Assembly: GCA_965215765.1 (NCBI GenBank)
Contig: OZ244118.1
Location: 310,001 to 374,000, forward strand
DNA: 64,000 nt
Direction of reading: 5' to 3'
Source: G965212025 sp965215765
GTDB lineage: Bacteria; Pseudomonadota; Gammaproteobacteria; Poriferisulfidales; Oxydemutatoraceae
How positions within the stretch are numbered: position 1 is the first letter of the stretch; every line of letters begins with the position of its first letter. The translations under genes and the position numbers were made by a program. Of this stretch, positions 28,201-38,600 are shown piece by piece. The notes under the pieces are model-generated. The model had not been told where the DNA came from. It did no database searches and worked only from the letters and a program-made list of their open reading frames with translations.

Positions 28201-31200
28201 AGGGCACCACCGCTGAGCCTCCCGAACAGCCCGACATAGTCTGTTTGCCCAGGATTGATCAAAAGACTCAGAATGCTGTGACCACTCCCGTCCAGAGAGC
28301 CGGAAAAAAATTCAATCGGTGCAAAGCCCTTTCCGTCTCGCCACTCGTGGCTTTGCTTCGCGTCTATATCGTTTGCCACCCGGTAATCAGCTGCCGTGTC
28401 GTAACGTATTTCATGCAACTGGCAAAGTGTGCTGATCTGCCAGGGGTCATCCTCACTGCCAGAACCTGCTGCTGTTATCACCGCTACCCGTGGACACGCC
28501 TCAACGTAGGTGAAAATCGGTGCTACCACAGCTGTTGGGCCTGCGCCCGCCTTGTTTCTGGCAAATACCCTGACTTCGTACCTGGAACCACCTTCCAGGC
28601 CTGAAAATTCCACTACGGTCGAACTTGCCCATTCCTGCTGTGTCATGCGCCGCTCTTCTTTCAAACGGCCTTTTGAAAACAGTTGCACGTGACGTGCGAG
28701 ATCCAGCGCAACTCCGCCTGCCGGCTCCCCGTACGCGCTGCTGACCAGAGCGTGTCCGTAGCCGTCAGTAGCAGCCTCGGTAATGGTGACCCGTATTGTC
28801 GACAACCCCGAAGCTGTCTGGGTCCCCACCACCCCCGGAACTTCCATCAAATGGAAACTTCCCGACGCTGCATCTCCCGCAACGCCCTCTTTTACGCCGC
28901 GTATGGAATAGTGGATTTCACTGCCGCTGGCGTAACGCTCACGCAATTCAGCCATCAATGAGCCGTCAAATGCGAAACGGGTTCCCTCGGTGTCTCGAAT
29001 GATTCCGCCCACCTCCACCTCAAAGGAACTCACGGTAACCCCTTGATGCTCCCACTGCAGCACCAATCCACCTCTCGAATTCCAGCTTGCCCGGACTGCA
29101 AGCGGTGCAGCGGGAACACCCGTAATTGCCCGAAGCACGGGCAGCATGCGGGAGTACCCGAAATGCCAAATCTGCGTATCCCAATCCAGATACACGCCAG
29201 CTGCCCGGCAAAGATTGACGGGATCCATCGAACACTTCATTTGCTCTTCAGTGCGCAAAGCACTGCCCTGTACAGTGCCGTCATTCCCGCCCACGAGGCT
29301 GTCCACGTCGCCCAGCTTGCTGGCATAACTGCGGTCTATCGTGCCACCGTTGACTCCGACCAGCCTGCCCGGCAAATCAGTTCCGCCTACAGCACCAGTG
29401 CTGTAGGCACTTCTGACCAAGCCGCTGTTTACTCCCGCCAGTCCGCCTGTCTGACTGCCTCCGGTCACTGCGCCTCGTGCATAACTGTTACCGATGGTTC
29501 CCTTGTTTTCGCCGACCAGTCCGCCTGTCTGACTGTCTCCGGTCACTGGGGCTTGTGCGTAACTGTTACCAATGCTTCCCCAGTTTTCGCCGACCAGACC
29601 CCCAACCTGGTTCTTTCCAGTCACACGTGATCCCCGGGATACATGGCTACTCACGATACTGGCGTTGTCCTGGCTCACACCCACCAAGCCCCCAATCCTG
29701 GAGTCTGTTCCGGCAACCTCGCTATCCGAGCGGCTGCCACTGATGGTGCCACTAAGGTGGCTGCCCACCAGCCCACCTATCTGGTTGTTTCCGGTCACTG
29801 TGCCTTTTGCGTAGCTGTTGCTGATGCTTCCCATGTTTTCGCCAACCAGACCTCCTGCTTGATTGGTTCCTGTTACTGCCCCCAGCGCACGACTGCCTTC
29901 AATTGTGCCACCTTTGTTCTGACCTACCAGCCCGCCGGCAACATACGTGTTGCCAGAGTTCTCCCCAACCCTTACCGTCGCCGTGCTGTTGCGGATGATA
30001 CCGCCCTGATTCAGACCAACCAGTCCACCGATGATTCTGTACCCGTCAACCTTGCCATCAACCTCGCTGTCCTCAATCGTCCCCCGATCGTTCAGCCCAA
30101 CCAGAGAACCGACATTCACCACCTCTTTTGTCACAAAATTCACCAGCTTCACGCGCTTTAGCAAGCCACCCTGCAGCTTGCCAAACAGTCCTGTATTCTC
30201 GAATTTTCCGCTCGCTACGCCGACCTTCAAATTGGAAATTCGGTAACCGTTGCCATCATAAGTGCCAGAAAAAACCTTGATCGGTGCAAAACCGTTTTTC
30301 CAGCCATACGTCATCGTCGATGCGTCTATATCTTTGATCTGGACGTAGTGCGACCGGGGCGATGCTTCCACACCGCGCAAATGGCACAGGTTTTCTACCT
30401 GGTAGGGGTCACTTTCAGTTCCTGAGCCTGTCATGGCCTGCGAATCCGCAGGGCACACGACCTCAGGATCTATGTAGGGAAACTGGCTGTTATGAAAATA
30501 AGCGTCCCCGTAGTTCAGGGCATTGAAGACCTTTGGATTTTTGTAGATATTGCCCATCCCGGCAAAACCACCCAAGCACCCTAAGCCATTCGGACGTTCA
30601 GTAGGCCAGAACGCACTATATGTCCCCAACACGGATGACGTGTCCTCATAAAATGCCGCCGATCCGGAGCCTCCATATTCAGCACGGTAGTCCGTAAAAA
30701 GAACATAAAACCGCCTTGCACAAACGGCTCCTGAGCAAATAGCCGGTTTCGACGCATCCCGATATACAGAGGGAACATCCACTCGTCCGAATGGGGAATA
30801 CTGTTGCGCCAGCGAATACGAGTGGTGCAGCACGTAGCCCGCGAAGTCCTCAGGGGTATGCACCTTCCAGTCCAGCAACTGGTAATTCCCCCAGCCACTA
30901 AACTCCCCCTCGATGCGCACCAGTCCCCAGTCACTATTGGCATTTCCTGCTATAAATCTTGAGCCGCTGGCTCGCGCCCGTCCTGCCCGCTCGCCTTTAA
31001 CCTGAATGCTGAAATCGCTATTGATATAAGGCTTGTCGTCAGTATTGGGGTCATTCACCCCTACCAAGAAAAGATGCCAGACAGACAGAGCGTAGAGCGC
31101 ACCGTCTCCTGACTTGTTTTTCAGCAAGCTCCCGGTACCGCAACCCGATCCGTGTTCGCCATACGCGCAGATGAGCACAGTGCCCGCGGAGGCCTTGAGC

Positions 31201-31979
31201 ACGTGCGCAGGCATATCGCTGTTCACAAGCACAGCAGTGTTTTCCGTTTTATCATGATACTTGCATGTTGGAGGTCGCGCCTGGAATTTTTGCGGCTGCG
31301 TACCGGGCAAATCACCGTTCCTGTCTTTGAAAGTGTGATTGACCTTGTCTGCGGCGAACAGGAACGCATCGGGTTCCAGTCGGGATGCCGTGGGAGTTCG
31401 GAACTCCATCACTACGGTGTCTCCTGATATCGGGTATGACCAGAACCCGCCTCTGTTTCCGGATCGACCCTCGCCGGTATATTCCTCAACAGGGTCTTCC
31501 TCGTCGGTGAGGCTGTACAGCTTCACCGCCATGCCCGGATCCAGATGAAAACTCCTGAGGTACAGCCCCAGACTGACAGCATCAGGGGAATGAATATGCG
31601 CCTGCCAGACATCAAGGCCATCTTCCTGCTTGACCAGCGCCCAGTTTGCGCGCTGCAAACGAACTTCCCGGTAGATGCCGGTGTAGTTGGCCGTGCTCAT
31701 GCTGAGCAACTCCAGAATTTCGTCTTCTTCCTCCGTGCTGAAAGCTCCCAGATCCAGTCGTTGTGCTCTGGTGGGGTACACGCTTCGGGCGGCCTCGCGC
31801 GCGTGTTGTACCTCCGGCAAGGGGTTGGCTGCGAAGCCTTGTTCTGCCGGAGACCCTTGATCCTGGCCGACAGCGAGAGAGCTTGACGTGACGATGGATA
31901 CACCCACGAGCAGCCACTTCAGCCAACCATGGTTGCCGGAAATCTGCGCATCCGGAAATCTGAAGCCTGCTTCTTTCAT
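22245..31979 (-). CDS. Gene C: giant secreted serine protease / GLUG / FN3 protein, 3244 aa
   Basis: The start at 31979 (MKEAGFRFPDAQ) is chosen because it aligns with all other copies; the open frame extends 35 codons further to 32084 without homology. Signal peptide core VGVSIVTSSSLAVG. Protease triad His302, Asp350 (NSDWGLVRI) and Ser438; the Ser motif is GGSGSAAF, where the usual Pro is Ala. The following Trp-rich loop (SAFWPTERPNG) is shared only with F. GLUG module 1 is short (10 units, ~620-880). Modules 2, 3 and 4 start near 1176, 1846 and 2390, and the terminal FN3-like run starts near 2790. The tail is LRLRAFLGGMVR. No leader copies precede this gene, so the promoter serves it directly. 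It is the shortest complete copy, almost entirely because of the short module 1. Confidence 0.93.
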   Translation of the reverse strand: MKEAGFRFPDAQISGNHGWLKWLLVGVSIVTSSSLAVGQDQGSPAEQGFAANPLPEVQHAREAARSVYPTRAQRLDLGAFSTEEEDEILELLSMSTANYTGIYREVRLQRANWALVKQEDGLDVWQAHIHSPDAVSLGLYLRSFHLDPGMAVKLYSLTDEEDPVEEYTGEGRSGNRGGFWSYPISGDTVVMEFRTPTASRLEPDAFLFAADKVNHTFKDRNGDLPGTQPQKFQARPPTCKYHDKTENTAVLVNSDMPAHVLKASAGTVLICAYGEHGSGCGTGSLLKNKSGDGALYALSVWHLFLVGVNDPNTDDKPYINSDFSIQVKGERAGRARASGSRFIAGNANSDWGLVRIEGEFSGWGNYQLLDWKVHTPEDFAGYVLHHSYSLAQQYSPFGRVDVPSVYRDASKPAICSGAVCARRFYVLFTDYRAEYGGSGSAAFYEDTSSVLGTYSAFWPTERPNGLGCLGGFAGMGNIYKNPKVFNALNYGDAYFHNSQFPYIDPEVVCPADSQAMTGSGTESDPYQVENLCHLRGVEASPRSHYVQIKDIDASTMTYGWKNGFAPIKVFSGTYDGNGYRISNLKVGVASGKFENTGLFGKLQGGLLKRVKLVNFVTKEVVNVGSLVGLNDRGTIEDSEVDGKVDGYRIIGGLVGLNQGGIIRNSTATVRVGENSGNTYVAGGLVGQNKGGTIEGSRALGAVTGTNQAGGLVGENMGSISNSYAKGTVTGNNQIGGLVGSHLSGTISGSRSDSEVAGTDSRIGGLVGVSQDNASIVSSHVSRGSRVTGKNQVGGLVGENWGSIGNSYAQAPVTGDSQTGGLVGENKGTIGNSYARGAVTGGSQTGGLAGVNSGLVRSAYSTGAVGGTDLPGRLVGVNGGTIDRSYASKLGDVDSLVGGNDGTVQGSALRTEEQMKCSMDPVNLCRAAGVYLDWDTQIWHFGYSRMLPVLRAITGVPAAPLAVRASWNSRGGLVLQWEHQGVTVSSFEVEVGGIIRDTEGTRFAFDGSLMAELRERYASGSEIHYSIRGVKEGVAGDAASGSFHLMEVPGVVGTQTASGLSTIRVTITEAATDGYGHALVSSAYGEPAGGVALDLARHVQLFSKGRLKEERRMTQQEWASSTVVEFSGLEGGSRYEVRVFARNKAGAGPTAVVAPIFTYVEACPRVAVITAAGSGSEDDPWQISTLCQLHEIRYDTAADYRVANDIDAKQSHEWRDGKGFAPIEFFSGSLDGSGHSILSLLINPGQTDYVGLFGRLSGGALQRLALVNVTVRGRDSTGALAGSVEANGSINGSTVTGLIGGRRHVGGVAGENHGLIKLSHSESTVIGTTDSQRSSKSIGGLVGKNFWGARIRSSHARGSVSGTNLVGGLVGKSEAPIYHSHAQSTVSGHYAVGGLAGISYGLISGSYSAGAVSGTGIVGGLTGNHSSNSIVDSHSDSTVVSEGNSVGGLAGLSLGSILRSHATGAVSGNELVGGLVGESKPGSIDDSYATGPVSGNELVGGLAGNSEHYYNRTSRIEDSYAAGLVNGNDQAGMLVGHSEVTGMVANYALEPGVGSSALELVGSGEEDATENNFSRTLAQLQCPLLPGNTCQGAVSYSGWSTKIWYFGDEQTLPVHRALQPVPPAPPSRLQARWNVKGELELNWTAARTGSLNAGYWVEVAGRSLETGSASFTLGRHLVKNLRSEYRDSDPLQVSVRGYNRHGMSEATTVAFSLLRAPGKLTVVRASAQAFSLQVLLMAPAEDGYGQSPENPAYGYMGVGVPAGLGYRVRLFAGGELVQDRELAHIAGETSVAVEFSGLASDSRYEVVATPYNRVGEGPPFSFSAFTRPWQCDGEALMSAGGSDSSGSEDDPWQIATLCQLQDIRSAPTAHYRLAGDIEAGPSRDWRAGEGFAPIADFSGSLDGAGYQIIHLRVRSDALEDVGMFAQLQGGLLQQVVLVNAQLWGSANVGALVGRNEGGRIVNSGATGSLFGGQVAGGLVGINAGTISGSAAQLTTEPGGQVAGGLVGRNLTVGSIDTSYAGGSVSGAVQAGGLVADNQGSVTDSYTTASVTGEGLVAGLVANNQGTVSRSYAAGSVSGAGQHGSFAGSSPGGIADSYAAKSPRVNGGSVPFVADDAGQGSDFLRTLQQLRCPTAPGLACAGRSTYSGWSAETWSFGDHRTLPVLRGFETPGKPLRLHAQWKSPSALLLRWERPLGGPERIGYRVESGVLFEETLSDYFIAEADWLQKLRARREGGSTLFLTVRGYNLYGAGEAARVSVRLLDVPGALTDVRVIPGVSTLRLSFTAPANDGYGRRPVDADYAAAAQAAALRLAYRIHLYASGELTEERDIAPGNPLSPVTVEFAELQSASEYRLEAFAHNTVGTGSPSTIRTVTRFSECAGIGLKSASGDGRNDNPWQIATLCQLQDVRSDLYAHYVQVADIDARSSRGWSGGAGFHPIEPFSGTFDGAGREISALYINRPETNTIGLFSRLAEDGIAKGVVLVDAWVKGKNSVGALVGFNDGTVMNSVVRSAQISGGRAGANIGGLAGGNGGLLINSGASAEVDGGRYVGGLVGYVKAKGRVVGSTVRASQVRALESAGGLAGLALGAAILHSSADAAVRVSGEGRGNAGGLVGYSQGSTILHCYATGSAIAVDGSRAGGLVGYSGSTVAYSYADVSVSGADRVGGLVGINSGSVHASYALGEVRGRSFTGGLVGSNIRRIQDSYAANRVVGGSGSTGSLAGYSAPDAVIDRSYAPVSAQAALVGNGLTGGSSPRTLTQLRCPTAAGQRCAGATTYAGWEPGAWHFGNTHTLPLLRALADIPATPIALAVRWESPDHLRFTWAARSSAVDSYELELAGTIREVTAPTFDFDGDFLAGFRKNSQGACPHPYRLRAVRGDVAGYSATGHFYLPGLPGATTVTVLVPGQTTARLVLTTMGYGDCASLADNALATSPDRVTGSGFGYVVVVSAAGRSTETFFSAGAFDTEIEITDLLPKRSYSLQVYARNRAGVGVPAQASENRDAFSTIAVPGRPSGLRARWKSADRVNLSWEAASSNGATIDSYQLSVDGKSYPVAGTATSYVLSGHVLVQLRKKHTGGEQIRYSLQAVNRAGAGVMSTATFTLFDVLEGTLAMQLMHKANGRVQVHLQYSGNDGYGRTADHADFGAPVDGILLGLGYRVQLLSYGELIEEQSVAMPTPGGAVKTEFTGLQGGVAYEVRAFPRDSVAELPGVSQFINWDPEIPTTPRPGSHHVKKLRLRAFLGGMVR
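29350..30110 (-). repeat. GLUG repeat array of gene C module 1 (10 units)
   Basis: Ten GGLVG-type motifs. The flanking first three and last three units match those of the other paralogues, so the length difference comes from loss or gain of central units. Confidence 0.85.
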
Positions 31980-32333
31980 TGTGAATGCATACGAGCCATG
32001 AGGGCGGAGAAAAGAGAGTCTGACCCGCCTGCGACATAAAATTCTTGGCACAACATTCGCTATCTGTTCTCCCGGCTGACGCACTGAGGGATCACCAGAC
32101 TCTGACCTCCACCCACTCTCTGATGTCCCAGCACGGCTGTACGCGCCGAAAAATCACTTAGTGGGTTAATTGTACAAAATAACGCCCAATCCGGCAAATT
32201 ATTAAGAAGATACCGACCCCATCTGACCGGAAAACCCCGAAAACAGTGCCAAGGCGTACAGTCTTATTTGTGGGCTTTTTGGTCTCCAGGGGAATGAATC
32301 AGTGGCAATAGTCGGCACTGTGACTTCTTGTTT
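31980..32333 (-). other. Conserved upstream block of gene C
   Basis: Noncoding leader and promoter region, homologous to the blocks before A and B but without the 305-bp duplications. CAGTG-N11-CACTG is kept upstream of the promoter; the other inverted repeat is degraded (AAGAC against GCCTT). No Shine-Dalgarno is seen before the ATG. Confidence 0.5.
32169..32197 (-). promoter_or_regulatory. Predicted sigma-70 promoter for gene C
   Basis: TTGCCG (32192-32197), a 17-bp spacer, TACAAT (32169-32174). The start would be near 32162, 183 nt before the gene C ATG. Confidence 0.55.
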
Positions 32334-32655
32334 TTAACCGCGAAAAACGTGAAAGTTGGTATTTGTAATTCGTATGATTTCAGTTTTGGGGCAGCTTCCA
32401 AAGTTCACCAAAAGCCCCAATTCAAGGCCTGTTGTTTTAAGACAATTCAACAGCTGTGCTTCATGCTCATCAGTAATGTTTGTCATGGCAGATAAAGTCA
32501 GCCTTATAGACTTGCTTTAAAGGTTCACCCTCTGTGTCTTGAAAGAAGTGATCCTTTCAGAAAACTCCTTCTCCAGACACTCCCGGCACTCCCGGCACAC
32601 TGCCTCAAGGAAATCACACATTCATCAGAAAATAAAATTTTTCTCGTGTATTTCA
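32334..32655 (-). pseudogene. GxxExxxR-family gene relic between D and C
   Basis: This is the shortest relic: one degraded N-terminal unit (from ~32545), then the C-terminal part ITDEHEAQLLN.LKTTGLEL running from the ATG at 32486 to the TAA at 32334-32336 as an intact 50-codon frame. It shows what one unamplified copy of the spacer looks like. Confidence 0.7.
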
Positions 32656-32664
32656 TGTGTAACC

Positions 32665-35600
32665 TCAGCGAACCATACCGCCCAGGAACGCTCTCAGCCG
32701 CAATTTCTTGACGTGATGCGGGCCGGGTCTCGGCGTTGCCGGAATCTCGGGATCCCAGTTGATAAATTGACTCACCCCCGGCAACTCAGCCACGCTGTCC
32801 CGAGGGAATGTCCGGACTTCGTACGCAACACCACCCTGCAGCCCCGTAAATTCCGTCCTGACGGCTCCCCCGGGCGTCGGCATCGCAACAGACTGTTCCC
32901 CTATCAGTTCTCCGTACGAAAGCAGTTGTACCCGATACCCCAAGCCGAGCAATATTCCGTCAACCGGGGCACCGAAATCAGCATGATCCACAGTGCGTCC
33001 GTAGCCATCATTTCCCGAATACTGCAAGTGTACCTGCACACGACCATTCGCCTTGTGCATCAGTTGCATGGCCAATGTTCCCTCAAGAACGTCGAGCAAA
33101 GTAAATGCTGCAGTGCTTATCGCGCCCGCTCCGGCACGGTTGACTGCCCGGAGCGAATAGCGTATCTGCTCTCCTCCTGTGTGCTTCTTGCGCAGTTGCG
33201 CCAAGACATGGCCTGACAACACATAAGAAGTGCCGGTTCCTGTGCTCGGTTGGCTTTTCCCGTCCACGGAAAGCTGATAGCTGTCTATCGTCGCCCCGTT
33301 GCTGCTCGCGGCTTCCCAACTCAGGTTCACCCGATCTACAGACTCCCATCTGGCTTGCAAGCCAGATGGTCTGCCAGGCACCGCTATGGTGCTGAATGCG
33401 CTTCTGTTTTCGGATGCCTGGGCGGGCTCCCCGACGCCCGTCCGGTTGCGTGCATAGACCTGTAACGAATAGCTTCTCTTCGGCAGCAAGTCGGTGATCT
33501 CAATCTCGGTGTCAAAAGCACCTGCCGAGAAAAAGGTCTCGGTGCTGCGTCCTGCAGCACTCACAACCACCACGTAGCCAAAACCGGAGGCTGTAGCGCG
33601 ATCAGGGGAAGTCGCAAGCACATTGTCCGCCAAGGAAGCGCAATCGCCATATCCCATGGTCGTCAACACCAGGCGCGCAGTGGTTTGACCGGGCACCAGC
33701 TCCGTTATCGTTGTCGCGCCCGGAAGACCGGGCAAATAGAAATGACCGGCTGCCGGATAGCCAGCGACATCTCCGTGTACAGCGCGAAGCTGATACGGGT
33801 GGGGGCAAGCCTCTTGCTTGTTTTTCCGAAACCCGGCCAGAAAATCTCCGTCAAAGTCAAAAGTCGGAGCTGTGACCTCCCGTATTGTTCCTGCCAGCTC
33901 AAGTTCGTAGGAATCAACCGCTGAACTTCCCGCCGCCCACGTGAAGTGCAGATGATCCGGAGATTCCCAGCGCACCGCCAAATCAACCGGTGTGGCAGGA
34001 ATGTCGACAAGCGCGCGCAACAAGGGCAACGTACGGGTACTGCCAAAATGCCAGGTTCCCGGTTCCCAGCCGGCATAAGTCGTGGCACCTGCGCATCTTT
34101 GCCCCGCCGCAGTCGGGCAACGCAGCTGGGTCAGAGTGCGAGGTGAACTGCTGCCCGTTAAGCCATTGCCCACCAAAGATGCCTGTGCAGGCACGGGTGC
34201 GTAACTGCGATCAATCACCGCATCCGGAGCAGAATAACCCGCCAGACTCCCGGTGCTGCCCGACTCCCCGTCAACCGAGTTCACCGCATAGCTGTCCTGT
34301 ATGCGGCGGATATTGTTTCCGACCAGTCCCCCGATGGAAAAATGACCCCGCACCTCACCGAGTGCATAGCTCGCTTGGACAGAACCGGAGTTGATGCCCA
34401 CCAGTCCGCCAACACGGCTATCTCCGCTGACCGACACGTCGGCATAGCTGTAGGCAATGGTGCTTCCGCTGTAGCCGACCAAGCCGCCGGCGCTCGAGCC
34501 GTCCACAGCGATGGCCGAACCTGTCGCGTAACAGTGCAAAATCGTGCTTCCCAGACTGTAGCCAACCAGACCGCCGGCGTTGCCCCGCCCTTCACCCGAG
34601 ACGCGCACCGCCGCATCGGCACTGCTGTGCAAAATAGCGGCTCCCAGAACCAGACCGGCCAGACCACCGGCAGACTCAAGCGCGCGTACTTGCGAAGCCC
34701 TCACCGTGCTGCCCACGACCCGACCTTTTGCTTTCACATAACCGACCAGACCGCCGACGTATCTGCCCCCGTCGACCTCGGCACTGGCACCACTGTCAAC
34801 CAGCAATCCTCCGTTGCCACCCGCCAGCCCGCCAATGTTGACTCCGGCTCTGTTGCCGGAAACCTGTGCAGACCTCACGACGCTGTTCATGACGGTTCCG
34901 TCGTTAAAGCCGACCAGGGCTCCGACGCTGTTTTTTCCTTTTACCCACGCATCAACGAGCACCACCCCCTTGACGATCCCGTCTTCTGCGAGTCTGGAGA
35001 ACAGGCCAATCGTGTTCGTTTCCGGACGGTTAATGTACAGAGCAGAGATTTGCCGCCCTGCCCCGTCAAAGGTGCCTGAAAAAGGCTCTATCGGATGAAA
35101 GCCGACATCGCCTGACCACTCCTGACTCGGGCTGGCGTCTATGTCTGCCACCTGCACATAGTGAGCGTGCAGATCAGAGCGCACATCCTGTAGTTGGCAC
35201 AGCGTGGTAATTTGCCACGGGTTGTCGCCGCTGCCGTCACCCGATGCACTCTTCAGACCCTTGCCGGCGCATCCAGGAAAGCTGGTCACCGCCCGGATCG
35301 TTAACGGCGATCCGGTGCCCACCGTGTTATGGGCGAAGGCTTCCAGCCGATACTCAAAGGTACTTTCCAACTCCGCAAACTCCACCGTAACCGGGCTCAG
35401 AGGGTTCCCCAGCATAATGTCGCGTTCCTCTGTCAGTTCCCCGAACGCATACAGGCGTACCCGGTAAGCCAAACGCAAAGCCGCCGCTTGCGCCGCCGCC
35501 GCGTAATCAGCGTCAACCGGCCTGCGGCCATAGCCATCATTGGCCGGGGCTGTAAAGCTGAGTCTCAGCGTGGAGACCCCCTGCTCCACGCGCATATCAG

Positions 35601-38600
35601 CCGGAGAATCAGGAACGTCCAGCAGGCGCACGGAAACTCGGGCAGCTTCGCCAGCACCATAAAGGTTGTAGCCGCGAACCGTTAAAAAGAGCGTGCTCCC
35701 GCCTTCATGACGGGCGCGCAACTTCTGCAACCAGTCAGCTCCCGCTATGAAGTAATCCGAGAGCGTCTCCTCAAAATGCACTCCACTCTCTACACGATAA
35801 CCGATTCGCTCAGATCCTCTCAATGGAGGTTCCCAACGCAGCAACAAGGCAGACGGAGATTTCCACTGTGCCAGCAGGTGCAAGGGCTTGCCAGGAGTCT
35901 CAAAGCCCCGCAGAACCGGCAGCGTCCTGTGATCGCCGAAGGACCAGGTCTCGGCACTCCAGCCTGAGTATGTTGACCTTCCCGCACACGCCAAGCCAGG
36001 GGCGGTGGGGCAACGCAGTTGCTGTAGTGTCCGCAAGGAGCCTGATCCCTGCCCGGCGTCATCTGCCACAAAAGGCATGCCGCCACCATTGCCACCGTTG
36101 GCGCGAGACAACGCTGCCGCATAGCTGTCGGCAATGCCTCCCGGACTGCTGCCGGCAAAGCTTCCAGGCTGCCTGGCTCCGGACACCGATCCTGCCGCAT
36201 AGCTGCGGCTGACGGTGCCCTGATTGTTTGCCACAAAACCCGCGACCAGACCTTCCCCGGTCACAGAAGCTGTTGCGTAACTGTCAGTCACCGAACCTTG
36301 GTTGTCTGCGACCAGACCACCCGCCTGAACTGCTCCTGGCACCGAGCCTCCGGCGTAGCTTGTGTCGATACTCCCGACTGCCAGATTTCTCCCGACCAGA
36401 CCACCCGCGATTTGAGCTCCCGGCCCTGTCGTCAACTGAGCCGCGCTACCGCTGATAGTGCCTGCGTTGATGCCAACGAGCCCTCCCGCAACTTGCCCGC
36501 CAAAAAGTGAGCCCGTTGCGCCGCTGTTCACGATCCTTCCTCCCTCATTCCTGCCCGCCAAGGCTCCCACGTTGGTGCTTCCCCGAAGCTGCGCGTTCAC
36601 CAGCACGACCTGTTGCAATAACCCGCCCCGAAGCTGCGCAAACATGCCGACATCTTCCAGCGCATCAGAGCGCACCATTAAATGGAAAATCTGAAAACCG
36701 GCACCATCAAGGGAACCGGAAAAACCAGCGATCGGCGCAAAGCCTTCTCCGGCTCGCCAGTTCCGGGATGGATCTGCCTCAATATCGCCTGCCAGTCGGT
36801 AGTGGGCTGCAGGGACAGAGCGAATATCCTGCAATTGACACAGCGTGGCAATCTGCCAGGGATTGTCCTCGCTGCCCGAGCCACCCGAACCGCCTGCCGA
36901 CATCAGGGCTTCCCCGTCACACTGCCAGGGACGGGTAAATACCGACAATGAAAAAGGCGGCCCTTCCCCAACCCTGTTATAGGGCGTCGCCACAACTTCA
37001 TAGCGGCTATCGCTTGCCAGACCCGAAAATTCCACAGCTGCGGATGTTTCGCCGTCTGTGTGCGCAAGCTCCTGTACCTGCATCAGTTCTCCCCCGGTGT
37101 ACAGCCGTACCCGGTAGCCCAGACCTGCAGGAACCCCGGTACCCGTATATCCGTAAGCCGGGTCTTCCGGTGATTGGCCATAGCCGTCGTCAGCCGGAGC
37201 CATAAGCAACACGCGCAGTAAGAACGCCTGCGCCGATGCCTGAAGGTCAGCCAGTTCGCTTGGTAAGTTCAGCAACTCAACCGCAATCGTCGTCGCTTCG
37301 CTCACGCCATGACGGTTATATCCACGCACACTAAGCTGCAAGAGGTCACCGCTCTCGTATTCGGAACGGAGGCTTTGCACCAGGCGCCTGCCGAAGGTAA
37401 AAGACTCGGATCCCGTTTCCAGGGAACGCCCTGCCACCTCCACCCAATAGCCGGCGCTCAGGCTTCCTGTTTTTGCGGCTGTCCAGCTCAGTTCCAGTTC
37501 ATCTTGCTGGTTCCATTTCGCCTGCAGGCGCGAAGGGGGAGCAGGTGGTAGCGGGCGCAGGGCGCGATGGACCGGAAGCGTCTGCCCGTCTCCGAAATAC
37601 CAGACTTGGGTGGTCCAGCCGGAGTAACTGACCGCTCCCTGGCATGTATCTCCCGGCAAAAGAGGGCACTGCAATTGCACCAGTGTGCGGGAAAAATTGT
37701 TTCCTGTGGCTTCATCTCCCCCGCTGCCCACGAGTTCCAGCGCGCTGCTGCCGACACCCTGCTCCAGCGCGTAATTTGCAGCCATATCGGTGTTTTCGGA
37801 ATGCCCCACCAGCGTACCCGCCTGATTGTTCCCGCTAACCAGACCAGTCGCATAATTGTCCTCAATCCTGATGTTTCTGTTGTAGTAGCGCTCACTGTCT
37901 CCCGCCAGACCGCCTACCTGCACATTCCCGCTGACCGGACCAGTTGCATAACTGTCGTCAATCGAGCCGTACCTGCTTTTCCCCACCAGTCCGCCTACCC
38001 GCTCATTTCCGCTAACCGCCCCGGTCGCATGGCTTCTGAGGATTGACCCCCAGCTGAGGCCCACCAGACCTCCCACATGATTCCCCGCGCTGATAACTGT
38101 GCTGTCCGAGTGGCTGTCAACTATGGAACTGGAATCATCGTGCCGACCCACCAGTCCACCCACATCTTCTACCCCGCTGACCGCTCCCGCTGAATAAGAG
38201 CCGCTTATAAGGCCATCGTTATAACCCGCCAGGCCACCCACATAATAACGCCCGCTCACCGTTGACTGCGCGTGACTGTGATAGATTGAGGCCTGATTGA
38301 GCCCTGCAAGTCCACCAACACTGCTTGCTCCGCTCACACTTCCTCTCGCGTGGGAACTGCGAATCCTCGCGCCCGGGAAGTTTTGGCCCACCAGTCCGCC
38401 TATTTTGTTGCCGTGCCCCCAGGAATCAACCGTTCCGACAACGGTGGACTCCGAATGGCTGAGCTTGATCAAGCCATGGTTCTCACCTGCCACTCCTCCC
38501 ACACGAGTCCGCCCGCCTATCAACCCCGTCACCGTGCTGCCATTGATGTTTCCATTTGCCTCAACGCTTCCTGCCAGGGCTCCTGTTGCATCTCTGCCCC

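Noticed and set aside
31980..32084. 35-codon N-terminal extension of gene C
   Set aside because: The extension is leader sequence that happens to be open. Homology to the other copies and the signal peptide begin at 31979.
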